NCBI GenBank assembly: GCA_012728975.1
Contig: JAAYDZ010000006.1
Location: 1-64,000, forward strand
Reading direction: 5' to 3'
Source of the DNA: Bacteroidales bacterium
GTDB lineage: Bacteria > Bacteroidota > Bacteroidia > Bacteroidales > UBA932
Length of the DNA: 64,000 nt
Positions 17,743 to 27,137 of the stretch are shown here, piece by piece; within the stretch, counting starts at the first letter, position 1; each line of letters opens with the position of its first letter. A program made the translations under genes and the position numbers. The notes beneath the pieces are model-generated. The model ran no database searches. It saw only the letters and a list, made by a program, of their open reading frames with translations, and was not told the DNA's origin.

Positions 17743-19281
17743 ATGTTTACCACAATTATTATTACAGCGATAGTTTCAGCCGTAGTGACGCTGGCGATCT
17801 ATCTGCTAGTAAGGAACGTCATATTAAAAAAGAAGAAAGCACAAATAATTATCAACGCTGAAAAAGAGGGGGAGGATATCAAAAAGGAGAAGATTTTCCA
17901 GGCTAAGGAAAAATTCCTGCAACTCAAAAGCGAACACGAGACTTTCATTAACGAACGTAACGCTCAGGTCCAGCAGTATGAAAACAAAGTAAAGCAGAAG
18001 GAACTGGTGCTCAATCAACAAAATTCCGAACTTGGACGAAAACAAAAAGAGGTCGACAGCATACGCGAGAACCTCAAAACCCAACTTGATATTGTTAACC
18101 GCAAGAGTGAAGAGTACGATAAATACAAGAACGAAGTCATAAACAAACTTGAAGAGGTGGCCGAAATGACGGCAGCAGAGGCCAAAAACCAGCTTATAGA
18201 GAGTATGAAAGCTGAGGCGAAGACTGAAGCGATGTCCTACATCAGCGATGTAATGGATGAAGCGCGCATGACAGCGAGCAAAGAGGCAAAGCGCATAGTT
18301 ATTAACACTATCCAACGTACAGCGCCGGAGACAGCTATAGAAAATGCAGTGACGGTCTTCAATATTGAAAGTGACGAGATCAAGGGTCGCATTATTGGTC
18401 GTGAAGGGCGTAATATTCGCGCACTTGAAGCTGCAACCGGTGTTGAAATCGTAGTCGACGACACTCCCGAAGCGATTCTTCTCTCAGCATTTGATCCGGT
18501 GCGACGAGAAGTGGCGAGACTCGCACTTCACCAGCTGGTTACTGATGGCCGAATTCACCCTGCACGTATCGAAGAAGTAGTGGCAAAGGTGCAGAAGCAG
18601 CTCGAAGATGAGATTATGGAGACAGGAAAACGCACTTGTATTGATCTGGGTATCCACGGACTTCATGTGGAGCTTATTCGCCTTATTGGAAGAATGAAGT
18701 ACCGCTCTTCTTATGGACAAAATCTCCTCCAACACTCGAGAGAGGTTGCCAATATTTGTGCCACAATGGCAGCAGAGCTAGGTCTCAACGCAAAGGTTGC
18801 AAAACGTGCCGGACTTCTGCACGATATTGGAAAGGTCTCTGATGAGGATCCCGAATTACCGCACGCTCTGCTCGGTATGCGCATTGCAGAGAGATTTAAG
18901 GAGAAACCTGAAGTTTGCAATGCCATAGGTTCGCACCACGAAGAGATGGAGATGAAATCCCTGATAGCCCCGCTGGTAATGGTAGGTGATGCCATATCAG
19001 GTGCCCGCCCCGGTGCCCGCCGTGAGGTTATTGAATCCTATATCAAACGTCTTAAGGATATGGAAGATATTGCGCTTTCTCATCCCGGTGTGACAAAGAC
19101 CTATGCTATACAGGCCGGTAGAGAACTGCGTGTGATAGTAGGAGCCGAAGAAGTGTCTGATCACCAGTGTGAAGCCCTTTCAGCTGATATCGCCCGTAAA
19201 ATCCAGGAAGAAATGGTATATCCCGGTCAAATTAAAATTACAGTAATCCGCGAAACACGCAGTGTCGCATTTGCAAAATAA
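17743..19281 (+). CDS. rny: Ribonuclease Y
   Basis: A 512-residue protein with the full RNase Y layout: N-terminal membrane helix (about 2-24), long charged coiled coil (about 30-200), KH domain with [16 protein letters not shown] (about 211-270), and an HD phosphohydrolase domain with LLHDIGK and GSHHEE (about 330-430), ending in [16 protein letters not shown]. RNase Y is a membrane-tethered endoribonuclease that starts mRNA decay. Length is typical (about 510-520). A DUF3467 gene follows after 6 nt. Confidence 0.95.
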   Translation: MFTTIIITAIVSAVVTLAIYLLVRNVILKKKKAQIIINAEKEGEDIKKEKIFQAKEKFLQLKSEHETFINERNAQVQQYENKVKQKELVLNQQNSELGRKQKEVDSIRENLKTQLDIVNRKSEEYDKYKNEVINKLEEVAEMTAAEAKNQLIESMKAEAKTEAMSYISDVMDEARMTASKEAKRIVINTIQRTAPETAIENAVTVFNIESDEIKGRIIGREGRNIRALEAATGVEIVVDDTPEAILLSAFDPVRREVARLALHQLVTDGRIHPARIEEVVAKVQKQLEDEIMETGKRTCIDLGIHGLHVELIRLIGRMKYRSSYGQNLLQHSREVANICATMAAELGLNAKVAKRAGLLHDIGKVSDEDPELPHALLGMRIAERFKEKPEVCNAIGSHHEEMEMKSLIAPLVMVGDAISGARPGARREVIESYIKRLKDMEDIALSHPGVTKTYAIQAGRELRVIVGAEEVSDHQCEALSADIARKIQEEMVYPGQIKITVIRETRSVAFAK

Positions 19282-19287
19282 GTCATT

Positions 19288-19590
19288 ATGGAAGAGAACA
19301 AAAACAAAGGTATCAGTATCACTCCCGAAGTGGCCCGCGGCGTCTATTCTAACCTTGTATTTATCAACCACTCCAATTCGGAGTTTGTACTTGACTTTAT
19401 ACAGGTGATGCCCGGAATGCCTCAGCCCAATGTCAATAGCCGAATAATCCTGGCTCCGGAACATGCTAAACGTCTTTTGAAAGCACTTGAGGATAATTTA
19501 AGCAAGTATGAAAAGAGTTTCGGCGAGATAAATCTGAGAGAACCGCAGCCTACTAATGTACCTCCAATGGCATTTGGAGGAGAAGCATGA
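19288..19590 (+). CDS. DUF3467 domain protein
   Basis: A 100-residue protein. ARGVYSNLVFINHSNSEFVLDFIQ and the ILAPEHAKRLLKALEDNLSKYE segment match the DUF3467 family, whose biochemical role is unknown. No signal peptide or membrane segment. It is 6 nt after rny and very likely cotranscribed. Its stop codon (TGA, 19588-19590) is followed within two bases by the perfect TAGTATG repeat array. Confidence 0.85.
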   Translation: MEENKNKGISITPEVARGVYSNLVFINHSNSEFVLDFIQVMPGMPQPNVNSRIILAPEHAKRLLKALEDNLSKYEKSFGEINLREPQPTNVPPMAFGGEA

Positions 19591-19592
19591 AA

Positions 19593-19697
19593 TAGTATGT
19601 AGTATGTAGTATGTAGTATGTAGTATGTAGTATGTAGTATGTAGTATGTAGTATGTAGTATGTAGTATGTAGTATGTAGTATGTAGTATGTAGTGTG
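19593..19697 (+). repeat. Perfect tandem array of the heptamer TAGTATG (14 copies plus variant)
   Basis: TAGTATG is repeated 14 times without a mismatch from 19593 to 19690, followed by one TAGTGTG (19691-19697) and a short degenerate tail. There are no spacers and no conserved flanks, so it is not a CRISPR. It reads in the sense of the DUF3467 gene that ends two bases before it. The region 19698-19800 has an 11-bp inverted repeat, AGATAGTTTTG (19726-19736) with CAAAACTATCT (19801-19811), and no gene. Confidence 0.95.
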
Positions 19698-19821
19698 TAG
19701 TAGTAGGGATATGGGTGGAGAATGAAGATAGTTTTGTGATTTTAAAATATTATAACAATCCTACAGGATTTGGAGTCTCATAGAACTCTCAACATAAACC
19801 CAAAACTATCTCCGGACTTAT

Positions 19822-19873
19822 AACTTGCTACTAAATAATTTACTCAGAACTACTGACTACTTACTCGAAACTA
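19822..19873 (-). repeat. Degenerate heptamer array trailing the VOR gamma gene
   Basis: On the minus strand units read GAGTAAG, TAGTCAG, TAGTTCT, GAGTAAA, TTATTTA, GTAGCAA with a 7-nt period. It lies past the terminator of the minus-strand operon and faces the plus-strand array at 19593. Confidence 0.55.
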
Positions 19874-19912
19874 TAAAAATGGGGATCATTTTTAATGTGA
19901 CCCCCATTTTTA
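19874..19912. terminator. Bidirectional terminator between DUF3467 and the VOR operon
   Basis: TAAAAATGGGG (19874-19884) and CCCCATTTTTA (19902-19912) form a perfect 11-bp stem with A-tract and T-tract on its two sides. It lies 22 nt past the stop of the minus-strand gamma-subunit gene and can act on both strands. Confidence 0.75.
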
Positions 19913-19934
19913 TTGTACTATTCGTATCTATTCT

Positions 19935-20477
19935 TTACAAAATTTCAACAGCTTCCATACCCACGCTAATCGCCTTTTCATTCATTTCCATCAAATGATG
20001 GTGACGTTCGGGAAGTGACTTCCTAAGTCCTTTAATAACATTCTCAAAGGTGACTACCGGCTTAACCTTGAGGTAGGCTCCGAGAACAATCATATTGTAG
20101 GCTTTGGCGTTGCCGAGCTTTGCAGCCTCATCAACTGCGGCTATGCGACAAACTTTGATGTCTTTCCTCTCCGGATGACGTGTGATACCGTTGGGGTCAT
20201 AAATAAGGACTCCACCTGGTTTTACCTGTTTTTCAAACTTATCCAGCGACTGCTGATTGAGTATGATAGCAGTATCAAATCTGCTGAGGATTGGTGAGCT
20301 GATCTTGTTGTCGCTGAGGATGACACTTACATTGCAGGTGCCTCCGCGCATCTCGGGACCGTATGAAGGCATCCACGTAACTTCCTGATCCTGCATAATG
20401 CCTCCGTAGGCTAAAATCCTGCCCATGAAGAGGACACCCTGTCCTCCGAATCCGGCTATAATTATCTCTTCTTTCAT
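19935..20477 (-). CDS. 2-oxoacid:ferredoxin oxidoreductase, gamma subunit (VOR type)
   Basis: A 180-residue subunit with IIAGFGGQGVLFMGRILAYG at the start and a MRGGTCNVSVILSD segment, both typical of the gamma domain of pyruvate/ketoacid ferredoxin oxidoreductases. The enzyme oxidatively decarboxylates a 2-oxoacid to acyl-CoA, CO2 and reduced ferredoxin. It is the last gene of a six-gene minus-strand operon, 35 nt after the beta gene. Context with the ADP-forming CoA ligase points to branched-chain 2-oxoacids or 2-oxoglutarate; the subunit alone does not decide. Confidence 0.9.
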   Translation of the reverse strand: MKEEIIIAGFGGQGVLFMGRILAYGGIMQDQEVTWMPSYGPEMRGGTCNVSVILSDNKISSPILSRFDTAIILNQQSLDKFEKQVKPGGVLIYDPNGITRHPERKDIKVCRIAAVDEAAKLGNAKAYNMIVLGAYLKVKPVVTFENVIKGLRKSLPERHHHLMEMNEKAISVGMEAVEIL

Positions 20478-20512
20478 ATTATTTTTTTTTATTCATATTA
20501 ATCAAGAAGGTC

Positions 20513-21274
20513 TCAACGGTCCTTCAAATCTCCGAGGGGATAGAAGGGGAACATATTTTCTTCCATCCATTTGTTTGCAGCCACAGGCGATGCTTTCCAT
20601 CCTGAGTTACAGGTGCTTACCACTTCGATAAAAGATGTGCCTTTATCCAACATTGAGTTTTCAAAAGCTTTCTGGATGGCTCTCTTTGCTCTGCGCACTG
20701 CGCCAGGGTTTTGTACGGATTGTCTGGTAACGTAGCAGGTGCCTTCAAGTTGTGCTATAAGTTCTGTGATTTTCAGGGGGTAGCCATTAAGCTTTGCGTC
20801 ACGACCATATGGAGTGGTGGCTGTCACCTGTCCGAGTAGGGTAGTGGGTGCCATTTGTCCTCCGGTCATTCCGTAAATTGCATTGTTGATAAAGATAACA
20901 ACGATGTTTTCCCCACGGTTGCAGGCATGCATAATTTCTGCGGTACCTATTGATGCCAGGTCACCGTCACCCTGATATGTAAATACATATTTGTCCGGCA
21001 TGAGGCGTTTGGTGGCGGTGGCAAGTGCAGGAGCGCGTCCGTGAGCTGCCTGTTGCCAGTCTATGTTAAGATAGTTGTAAGCGAATACGGAGCATCCGAC
21101 AGGCGATATGCCTATGGTCTTGTCCTGGATGCCCATCTCCTCGATAACTTCAGCAAGGATCTTGTGGACAGTGCCATGAGAGCAGCCAGGGCAATAGTGC
21201 ATGACTGCATCTTTCAGTACGGTACTCTTACCGTAAACCTTATTTTCTGGTTTTATAATTTCATTAATATCCAT
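20513..21274 (-). CDS. 2-oxoacid:ferredoxin oxidoreductase, beta (TPP-binding) subunit
   Basis: A 253-residue subunit with HYCPGCSHGTVHK near the N-terminus, QGDGDLASIG for the Mg-pyrophosphate site of thiamine diphosphate, and FINNAIYGMTGGQMAPTT, the hallmark of beta subunits. It pairs with the alpha subunit 5 nt upstream. Subunit layout (separate alpha, beta, gamma, delta) is that of four-subunit VOR/POR/KOR enzymes. The neighbourhood suggests 3-methyl-2-oxobutanoate as a main substrate. Confidence 0.92.
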   Translation of the reverse strand: MDINEIIKPENKVYGKSTVLKDAVMHYCPGCSHGTVHKILAEVIEEMGIQDKTIGISPVGCSVFAYNYLNIDWQQAAHGRAPALATATKRLMPDKYVFTYQGDGDLASIGTAEIMHACNRGENIVVIFINNAIYGMTGGQMAPTTLLGQVTATTPYGRDAKLNGYPLKITELIAQLEGTCYVTRQSVQNPGAVRRAKRAIQKAFENSMLDKGTSFIEVVSTCNSGWKASPVAANKWMEENMFPFYPLGDLKDR

Positions 21275-21279
21275 AGTCG

Positions 21280-22362
21280 CTATTTTTTGATAGTTTTGAC
21301 AAATGCTTCATAAATCTCTTCGGGAGAGGGGACTGCTCCTCCCTGGCGACCGTAGAAATGCACGGGCGCGCGTCCGCTAGCTATCCTACGCACATCTTCC
21401 ACCATTTGTCCGGAGTTGAGTTCTACTGACATAATGCTTTTCATTTGGGGTACAAGCGCATCAAGAGCCTTTTCAGGGTAGGGATAGAGGGTGATGGGGC
21501 GTAATACGCCGAGTTTTATGCCATCCTGGCGTGCAAGTTCCACTACATTCTCGCAGATCCGGGACATACAGCCGAATGCCACGATCAGATGATCTGCATC
21601 TTTGGTCATATAGGTCTCGTATCTCGCCTCATTTGCCTCGATAGTGGCATATTTGTTTTGGAGGTGAATATTGTGGCGTTCCATTATGTCTGCATCAAGT
21701 GCAAGTGATGTTATAATGTTGCCCGGTCTGGATGCCGATTTTCCCAATGTAGCCCATGAATCACATAACTCTCTCAGCTCTTTATCAGTGCGGCGAGGCT
21801 TAGCAGGGCGAAGTTCCACCTTCTCCATCATCTGCCCAACTACACCGTCACCGAGAATCATCACCGGATTGCGGTATTTGAATGCGAGTTCGAATGATAA
21901 ATCCACATAATCGTACATATCCTGTACTGTAGCAGGGGCAAGAACAATAGTTCTGTAATCACCGTGTCCACCACCCTTTGTGGCCTGGAAATAATCACTC
22001 TGGCTGGGCTGTATGGTGCCCAGACCCGGACCACCGCGCATAACATTGACTACGAGACAGGGAAGTTCGCAGCCTGCGAGGTAACTTAGACCTTCGCACA
22101 TAAGGCTTATGCCGGGGCTGCTGGATGAGGTCATTACCTTTTTGCCACAGCAGGCTCCGCCATAGACCATATTGATCGAAGATACTTCACTCTCTGCCTG
22201 GAGCACTACCATACCTGTGGTCTCCCAGGGTTTTTCTAGCATCAGCGTCTCCATCACCTCCGATTGGGGGGTAATGGGGTAGCCGAAATAGCCGTCACAA
22301 CCGCAGTTTATTGCGGCATATGCGATGGCTTCATTTCCTTTCATTAAGATCTTTTCTGCCAT
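21280..22362 (-). CDS. vorB: 2-oxoacid:ferredoxin oxidoreductase, alpha subunit (VorB-like)
   Basis: A 360-residue alpha subunit. MKGNEAIAYAAINCGCDGYFGYPITPQSEVMETL is the usual start of VorB-type (3-methyl-2-oxobutanoate) proteins (seen here in two parts at residues 7-26 and on), with SSSSPGISLMCEG and MRGGPGLGTIQPSQSDYFQ further in. The ATG at 22362 is preferred because it gives the usual MAEKILMKGNEA start and lies after the ferredoxin stop; an in-frame ATG at 22386 would overlap the upstream gene by 14 nt. It sits between the ferredoxin and beta genes. Confidence 0.88.
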   Translation of the reverse strand: MAEKILMKGNEAIAYAAINCGCDGYFGYPITPQSEVMETLMLEKPWETTGMVVLQAESEVSSINMVYGGACCGKKVMTSSSSPGISLMCEGLSYLAGCELPCLVVNVMRGGPGLGTIQPSQSDYFQATKGGGHGDYRTIVLAPATVQDMYDYVDLSFELAFKYRNPVMILGDGVVGQMMEKVELRPAKPRRTDKELRELCDSWATLGKSASRPGNIITSLALDADIMERHNIHLQNKYATIEANEARYETYMTKDADHLIVAFGCMSRICENVVELARQDGIKLGVLRPITLYPYPEKALDALVPQMKSIMSVELNSGQMVEDVRRIASGRAPVHFYGRQGGAVPSPEEIYEAFVKTIKK

Positions 22363-22372
22363 ATCTGTAATT

Positions 22373-22594
22373 TTAGATTTTGACACGATAAACCGTGATT
22401 ACGGCATCCGGGCAAACGGTGGCACAATTGGTGCAGCCGGTGCAGCTCTCCGGATTCGCCATGTATAAATAGTTGTAACCTTTACTATTCACCTCTTTAG
22501 AGAGGGCGATAGTGCCGGTTGGACAATTAGGGATGCATACTCCGCATCCTTTGCATTTCTCGGTATCAACCGTGATAGCTCCTTTGATTGCCAT
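22373..22594 (-). CDS. Two-cluster 4Fe-4S ferredoxin (delta) subunit of the oxidoreductase
   Basis: A 73-residue ferredoxin with two motifs, CKGCGVCIPNCPTG and CTGCTNCATVCPDA, each CxxCxxCxxxCP for a [4Fe-4S] cluster. It serves as the delta subunit passing electrons from the catalytic subunits to free ferredoxin. It is first of the four oxidoreductase subunits and lies 30 nt after the small membrane protein gene. Confidence 0.93.
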   Translation of the reverse strand: MAIKGAITVDTEKCKGCGVCIPNCPTGTIALSKEVNSKGYNYLYMANPESCTGCTNCATVCPDAVITVYRVKI

Positions 22595-22624
22595 ATGCTT
22601 TGATTTTTTATTGGTTTTTAAATG

Positions 22625-22780
22625 TTATTTTCCTGAATAAAAATTGAATCCCTTAGTGAGGCCTTCGATAATTGCATTCCACCTGAATGCAATACCGATC
22701 AGACAAATGAGGCCTATCCATATAAGTGCCTTTGTTGTGTCTGTCTGGGCGCGGTACCAGTTTCCAATTTTTTTAAACAT
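22625..22780 (-). CDS. Small membrane protein in the VOR/acyl-CoA ligase operon (51 aa)
   Basis: An open frame from ATG at 22780 to TAA at 22625 gives 51 residues starting MFKKIGNWYRAQTDTTKA, with one hydrophobic segment (ALIWIGLICLIGIAF, about 18-32) and a C-terminal tail ending FNFYSGK. It starts 6 nt after the CoA-ligase stop and ends 30 nt before the ferredoxin gene, filling the gap exactly in operon sense. The composition and fit are those of a real small gene rather than a chance frame. Function unknown; a membrane anchor for the oxidoreductase or ligase is a guess from context. Confidence 0.65.
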   Translation of the reverse strand: MFKKIGNWYRAQTDTTKALIWIGLICLIGIAFRWNAIIEGLTKGFNFYSGK

Positions 22781-22786
22781 ATATAA

Positions 22787-24850
22787 TTATTTTTCTATCC
22801 TAATTCTGGCATCCACAGCAGTAACGCTCTTTTGGTTGCCCATAAGAGGATTAATATCCATTTCAAATATCTCCGGAGCACAACTGCAGAGTGCGGAAAC
22901 TCTACGGATGGTCTCATTGAATATCGCTTCATTGACCCCTTCCTGACCGCGTACACCTTCAATCAACTTGTAGCTGCGCAGATGGCGGATCATCTCCTCA
23001 GCTTCAACTGCAGAGATGGGGGAGATGTTGTAAGAGATATCCTTAAGTACCTCGATGTAGATACCTCCGAGACCGCACATCACCAGATGTCCGAACATGT
23101 CTTCTCTCTTGGCACCCACAAAGAGTTGCGTACCGCTGATCATTGGCTGGAGCAACACTCCGATACAGCCTTCAATGCGCATCATACGTTTGTACTCCCT
23201 TTCGAGTGTGTGATCGTCGCTTATATTGAGCGCAACTCCACCTACATCGCTCTTATGAACGGGGCCAACTACCTTCATCACCAGCGGCCAGCCTATCTCT
23301 CTTGCAGCCTCAATCGCTTCGGGATATGTGGAGACCACCAGTTCCTTTACCCTGCTGATGCCCGCAGCATCCAGGATTTCCTGTGTCTTCTCGGGTGTGA
23401 GGTAGCCGTTACTGCTGCTGTCAATGATACTGCGGATCTTCTCCTTATCAATGGGAGGATGCTCATAGCTTAGAATAGGTTCGGGGATATTTAATAGTTT
23501 TGCGTAGCATGAGCCGAAAATAACCTCTTCGGGGAATGTAATGCCGCCTTTATTCCTGAACTGTTCTATCTCATCCTCTGCATTTACGATTGAGGTCAGA
23601 ATAGGAAATATAGGCTTTTTACAAACCTTCTGCTTATCAAGTATCATGTCATATGCACCGTAGCTTGATACAAGGCCTGGATTACCAAATATCACCGCCA
23701 TGCTATCCACATCGAAATCATTTTCACAGGTATCTATAATTTTTCCGAGTTGGTCGGCAGTACCGGTGGCAAGAAAGTCAATGGGGTTGGAGACGGAAGA
23801 ACCAGGGTATAGTTCGTTGAGCAGCGCCTGAGCCTTCTCTCCTTCGAAGTTAGGAACCTCTACATCGTTGGAAGAGAGTACGTCGGTTAGCATTACTGCA
23901 GGGCCACCCGCGTGGGTGATAATGGCCATTTTGCGCCCTTTGACTACGTTAAACATCAGTATGCCGGCTGTAGTCACAAGTTCGGAGCGACTGTAACATC
24001 TGATGACGCCCGCCTTACGAAAAAGTGCGCTGACAGCCTTATCGGGGGAAGCCATCGCACCTGTATGTGAGGATGCGGCGCGGGATCCGGCTTCGCTATA
24101 TCCTGATTTGATCGCTACCACCCTTGCACCCTTGCAGTAGAGTGAGTATGCATGTTTTAGAAACTTCCGGGGGTCACTTATGCTCTCAATGTAAAGCATC
24201 TTGACAGGTGAGCTCTTTCCGTGTACATAGGATTGGTCGAAGTACTCAAGCATATCCTCAACTCCGATCTGAGCGGAATTGCCTATGGAAAAAATAGATG
24301 AGAACTTCAGTCCAAGTTGTATAGCAAGCTCCAGGATGAATACGATGGTGGCTCCGGAGCCTGAAACGAAATCAATTCCCTTGGGGGAGAGGCTCGGAAT
24401 AGGTTTGGTAAAGACTCCCGTATAGGAGGGGGTTATAACTCCCACACAGTTGGGGCCTATTAGCGAGGCTCCTACGTCGTTGGTCATCTCAACAATCCTG
24501 TGTTCATATTCCGCTCCCTTTTTGCTGTCCTCGGCAAAGCCTGCGGAAATGATAATAATGGCACCGCAGTTTTTCTTGTAGCATAGTGTCTCGACAGTAT
24601 CCACACAAAACTTTGCCGGTATGGCAATGATGGCTAGGTCAACTTCGGGGATCCCATCAATGGTGAGGAATGTCCTGCAGCCCCGGATTTCTCCTGAGGC
24701 CTTGGGGTTAACCACATAAATGTCGCCTTGAAATCGTGTGGAACGGAGGTTTTCCAGAATAGCTCCACCTGGCTTGTGTATATCTTCACTACCGCCTACA
24801 ACGACAATGCTTTTTGGTGAAATCAGCTGTTTTGTGATCATCAAGTTCAA
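22787..24850 (-). CDS. Acyl-CoA synthetase, ADP-forming (fused alpha-beta)
   Basis: A 687-residue protein. The N-terminal CoA-binding domain has IVVVGGSEDIHKPGG and the succinyl-CoA-ligase-like segment has GPNCVGVITP and SGSGATIVFILE; the C-terminal part is an ATP-grasp domain (MKVVGPVHKSDVGGV, MCGLGGIYIEVLKD). ADP-forming CoA ligases release the acid from acyl-CoA and make ATP. Being first in the operon with the ferredoxin-dependent 2-oxoacid oxidoreductase, it would complete fermentation of branched-chain or aryl amino acids: 2-oxoacid to acyl-CoA to acid plus ATP. Start could also be the ATG 9 nt in (MITKQ). Confidence 0.92.
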   Translation of the reverse strand: MNLMITKQLISPKSIVVVGGSEDIHKPGGAILENLRSTRFQGDIYVVNPKASGEIRGCRTFLTIDGIPEVDLAIIAIPAKFCVDTVETLCYKKNCGAIIIISAGFAEDSKKGAEYEHRIVEMTNDVGASLIGPNCVGVITPSYTGVFTKPIPSLSPKGIDFVSGSGATIVFILELAIQLGLKFSSIFSIGNSAQIGVEDMLEYFDQSYVHGKSSPVKMLYIESISDPRKFLKHAYSLYCKGARVVAIKSGYSEAGSRAASSHTGAMASPDKAVSALFRKAGVIRCYSRSELVTTAGILMFNVVKGRKMAIITHAGGPAVMLTDVLSSNDVEVPNFEGEKAQALLNELYPGSSVSNPIDFLATGTADQLGKIIDTCENDFDVDSMAVIFGNPGLVSSYGAYDMILDKQKVCKKPIFPILTSIVNAEDEIEQFRNKGGITFPEEVIFGSCYAKLLNIPEPILSYEHPPIDKEKIRSIIDSSSNGYLTPEKTQEILDAAGISRVKELVVSTYPEAIEAAREIGWPLVMKVVGPVHKSDVGGVALNISDDHTLEREYKRMMRIEGCIGVLLQPMISGTQLFVGAKREDMFGHLVMCGLGGIYIEVLKDISYNISPISAVEAEEMIRHLRSYKLIEGVRGQEGVNEAIFNETIRRVSALCSCAPEIFEMDINPLMGNQKSVTAVDARIRIEK

Positions 24851-25013
24851 TGTTTATCATGCAAAATTACAAATTATTATCGAAAATATCAATAATAAAT
24901 CAAAAAGAATAATAAAATATCTTTTTTATTACAAATTGTAAGTTTATGCCCCGTTTTTTGTGATATATGGCAAAAAATACCATTATTATTATGACAATAT
25001 GGATCTTTTTTGT

Positions 25014-25021
25014 TATTTTTG
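25014..25021 (+). promoter_or_regulatory. Possible -7 element before the MTA salvage operon
   Basis: TATTTTTG, 24 nt before the ATG at 25046, matches TAnnTTTG. A good -33 element is not evident. It lies downstream of an alternative in-frame ATG at 25010, which supports the later start. Confidence 0.4.
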
Positions 25022-25045
25022 TTCAATTTTAGACATTATACTAAT

Positions 25046-26305
25046 ATGAGTACTATTTTGCTTAAACGGGTTGTTTTGAAGGGAGAACAAAAGGATATCC
25101 TTATAAAAGGCAATAGGATTGCAGTAATTGCAGACTCCATTCCGGTAAATGCGAAGAGAGAAATCGACTGTAAGGGGAAAAGTGTCATTCCCGGATTTGT
25201 CAATATGCATACTCATTCGGCGATGTCACTTATGCGTGGCATCAGTGAAGATATTCCGCTGACAGAGTGGCTTAATAAGATTTGGGATATCGAAAAAAAC
25301 CTTCAAAAGGAAGAAGTCTACTGGGGAGCAAAGCTCGCTATTCTTGAGATGATAAAAACAGGTACTACCTCTTTTCTCGATATGTACTGGATGTCGCCAC
25401 AAGTGGCACAGGCTGTCGAAGAGATGGGTATAAGAGGAGTTCTGACATATGTATTCCTAGATCATTTTGATACCGAGAAAGCAGAGAAACAGAAATCCGA
25501 ATGTATTCGGCTCTATGACCATTCCAAAAAGTGGCACAAACGATGTGAATTCGGAGTTTCCATTCACGCCGATTACACGGTCTCTCCGCATACTATGGTA
25601 TGGGCTTCAGGATTTGCCAAAGAGAATGGTCTGATACTCAATACACATATTTCTGAGACTGAGAAGGAGGTGCTTACAGACAAGGAAAAATATGGCAAGA
25701 GCCCTGTGGCTTATTACGACTCTCTCGGAATTCTTGACTCAAACGTCATTGCAGCTCATGCGCTTTGGCTTGATGATGAGGATATTGAAATTTTGGCAAA
25801 ACGCGGTGTTACTGCAGTACACAATGTCAATTCCAACCTTAAACTCGCCTCTGGATACAGGTTCAGATATGGTGATTTGAAGGCAGCCGGAATCAACGTA
25901 TGCCTTGGTACCGACGGCGCAGCCTCTTCCAACAATCTAGACATGCGGGAAAGTATGAAGACCATGACCCTGCTTCAAAAAGCATGGACCGGTGACACTA
26001 CGACACTCCCTTTGAATGAACTGATGGATGTTGCAACCATCAATGGTGCTCGTGCTCTGGATATCGATGCAGGCAGGATAGAAGAGGGAGCCCTTGCCGA
26101 TCTGGTACTTGTGGATACTCGTTCGGAAGCATTCACACCGAATATCAATTTTGAAAGCAATTTCATCTATTCAGCTAATAGTTCTTGCATTGACACTGTA
26201 ATTTGTGATGGCAACATATTGATGGAAGGTCGCAAAGTGGCCGGAGAAGAGCAGGTATTGGAAAAGGCTGATGAAATGGCTTGGAAACTTATAAACGCAA
26301 GATGA
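25046..26305 (+). CDS. mtaD: Methylthioadenosine/S-adenosylhomocysteine deaminase (amidohydrolase)
   Basis: A 419-residue cytosolic amidohydrolase. The metal-binding motif [16 protein letters not shown], the loop [16 protein letters not shown] ([11 protein letters not shown]), the HISETEKEV histidine and [13 protein letters not shown] are characteristic of the MTA/SAH deaminase group. It would convert 5'-methylthioadenosine to methylthioinosine, and SAH to S-inosylhomocysteine. Start 25046 gives [11 protein letters not shown]; the frame upstream to 25010 overlaps the promoter box. The next two genes encode a purine nucleoside phosphorylase and MtnA, making a compact salvage operon. Confidence 0.85.
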   Translation: MSTILLKRVVLKGEQKDILIKGNRIAVIADSIPVNAKREIDCKGKSVIPGFVNMHTHSAMSLMRGISEDIPLTEWLNKIWDIEKNLQKEEVYWGAKLAILEMIKTGTTSFLDMYWMSPQVAQAVEEMGIRGVLTYVFLDHFDTEKAEKQKSECIRLYDHSKKWHKRCEFGVSIHADYTVSPHTMVWASGFAKENGLILNTHISETEKEVLTDKEKYGKSPVAYYDSLGILDSNVIAAHALWLDDEDIEILAKRGVTAVHNVNSNLKLASGYRFRYGDLKAAGINVCLGTDGAASSNNLDMRESMKTMTLLQKAWTGDTTTLPLNELMDVATINGARALDIDAGRIEEGALADLVLVDTRSEAFTPNINFESNFIYSANSSCIDTVICDGNILMEGRKVAGEEQVLEKADEMAWKLINAR

Positions 26306-26306
26306 A

Positions 26307-27137
26307 ATGATGGATAAGAGACTGACAGTAATTTACGAAGCTGCCAATTACCTCCGTGAGCGTACCGGCGGCTTTGTTCCCAAGGTGGGTATTATTCTCG
26401 GCAGCGGCCTTGGCAAGCTCGCCGATTCAATAAAGGATCCTATTATAATTCCTTATGCTGAAATACCGCACTTTTCGCGTTCTACAGCTATAGGTCACAA
26501 GGGTAATCTTATTTTTGGCACTATTGCCTGTAGGCCGGTATGTGCAATGCAGGGCAGGTTCCATTATTATGAGGGTTATCCTATGGATCAGGTGACTTTA
26601 CCGGTAAGAGTAATGAAGGTGCTCGGAATAGAGTATCTCTTCGTATCAAATGCAGCAGGAGGTGTAAATTTGGATTATAAAGTGGGTGACTTGATGGTTA
26701 TTTGTGATCACATCAATCGGCTTCCAAATCCTCTGGTAGGCCCCAATCTAGATGAATTCGGTCCCCGTTTTCCCGATATGACACGTCCTTATGACCTCAA
26801 TCTCATTCGTAGGGCTGAAAGCATTGCCGAAGAGGAAGGTATCAAACTTTTTAAGGGTGTATACCTTGCCGGAACGGGTCCCTCTTACGAGACTCCCGCT
26901 GAGTATCGTTTCTTCCGTATGGTGGGAGCCGATGCCATAGGAATGTCTACCATTCCTGAGGTAATAGTAGCTCGTCACTCGAATATTCCCGTATTTGGCA
27001 TTTCTGTCATCACCAATGAAGCACACGGCGATTTCGCCGAGGATTTTGTAAATGATGGTGATGATGTGGTAAGGGCGGCAGATGCAGCTGCAGGTACCAT
27101 GACACATCTTTTTAGTAAACTAATAGAATCACTATAA
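26307..27137 (+). CDS. Purine nucleoside phosphorylase (trimeric PNP/MTAP family)
   Basis: A 276-residue enzyme of the PNP/MTAP superfamily: [14 protein letters not shown] phosphate loop, [32 protein letters not shown], and [30 protein letters not shown]. It cleaves (deoxy)guanosine or inosine with phosphate to base and ribose-1-phosphate. Its place between mtaD and mtnA suggests it acts on methylthioinosine to yield hypoxanthine and methylthioribose-1-phosphate. Starts 1 nt after the previous stop; its own stop overlaps the next ATG (TAATG). An ATG one codon later is possible. Confidence 0.9.
   Translation: MMDKRLTVIYEAANYLRERTGGFVPKVGIILGSGLGKLADSIKDPIIIPYAEIPHFSRSTAIGHKGNLIFGTIACRPVCAMQGRFHYYEGYPMDQVTLPVRVMKVLGIEYLFVSNAAGGVNLDYKVGDLMVICDHINRLPNPLVGPNLDEFGPRFPDMTRPYDLNLIRRAESIAEEEGIKLFKGVYLAGTGPSYETPAEYRFFRMVGADAIGMSTIPEVIVARHSNIPVFGISVITNEAHGDFAEDFVNDGDDVVRAADAAAGTMTHLFSKLIESL

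Noticed and set aside
19593..19697. CRISPR array
   Set aside because: The repeats are contiguous 7-mers without spacers, and no cas genes are near.
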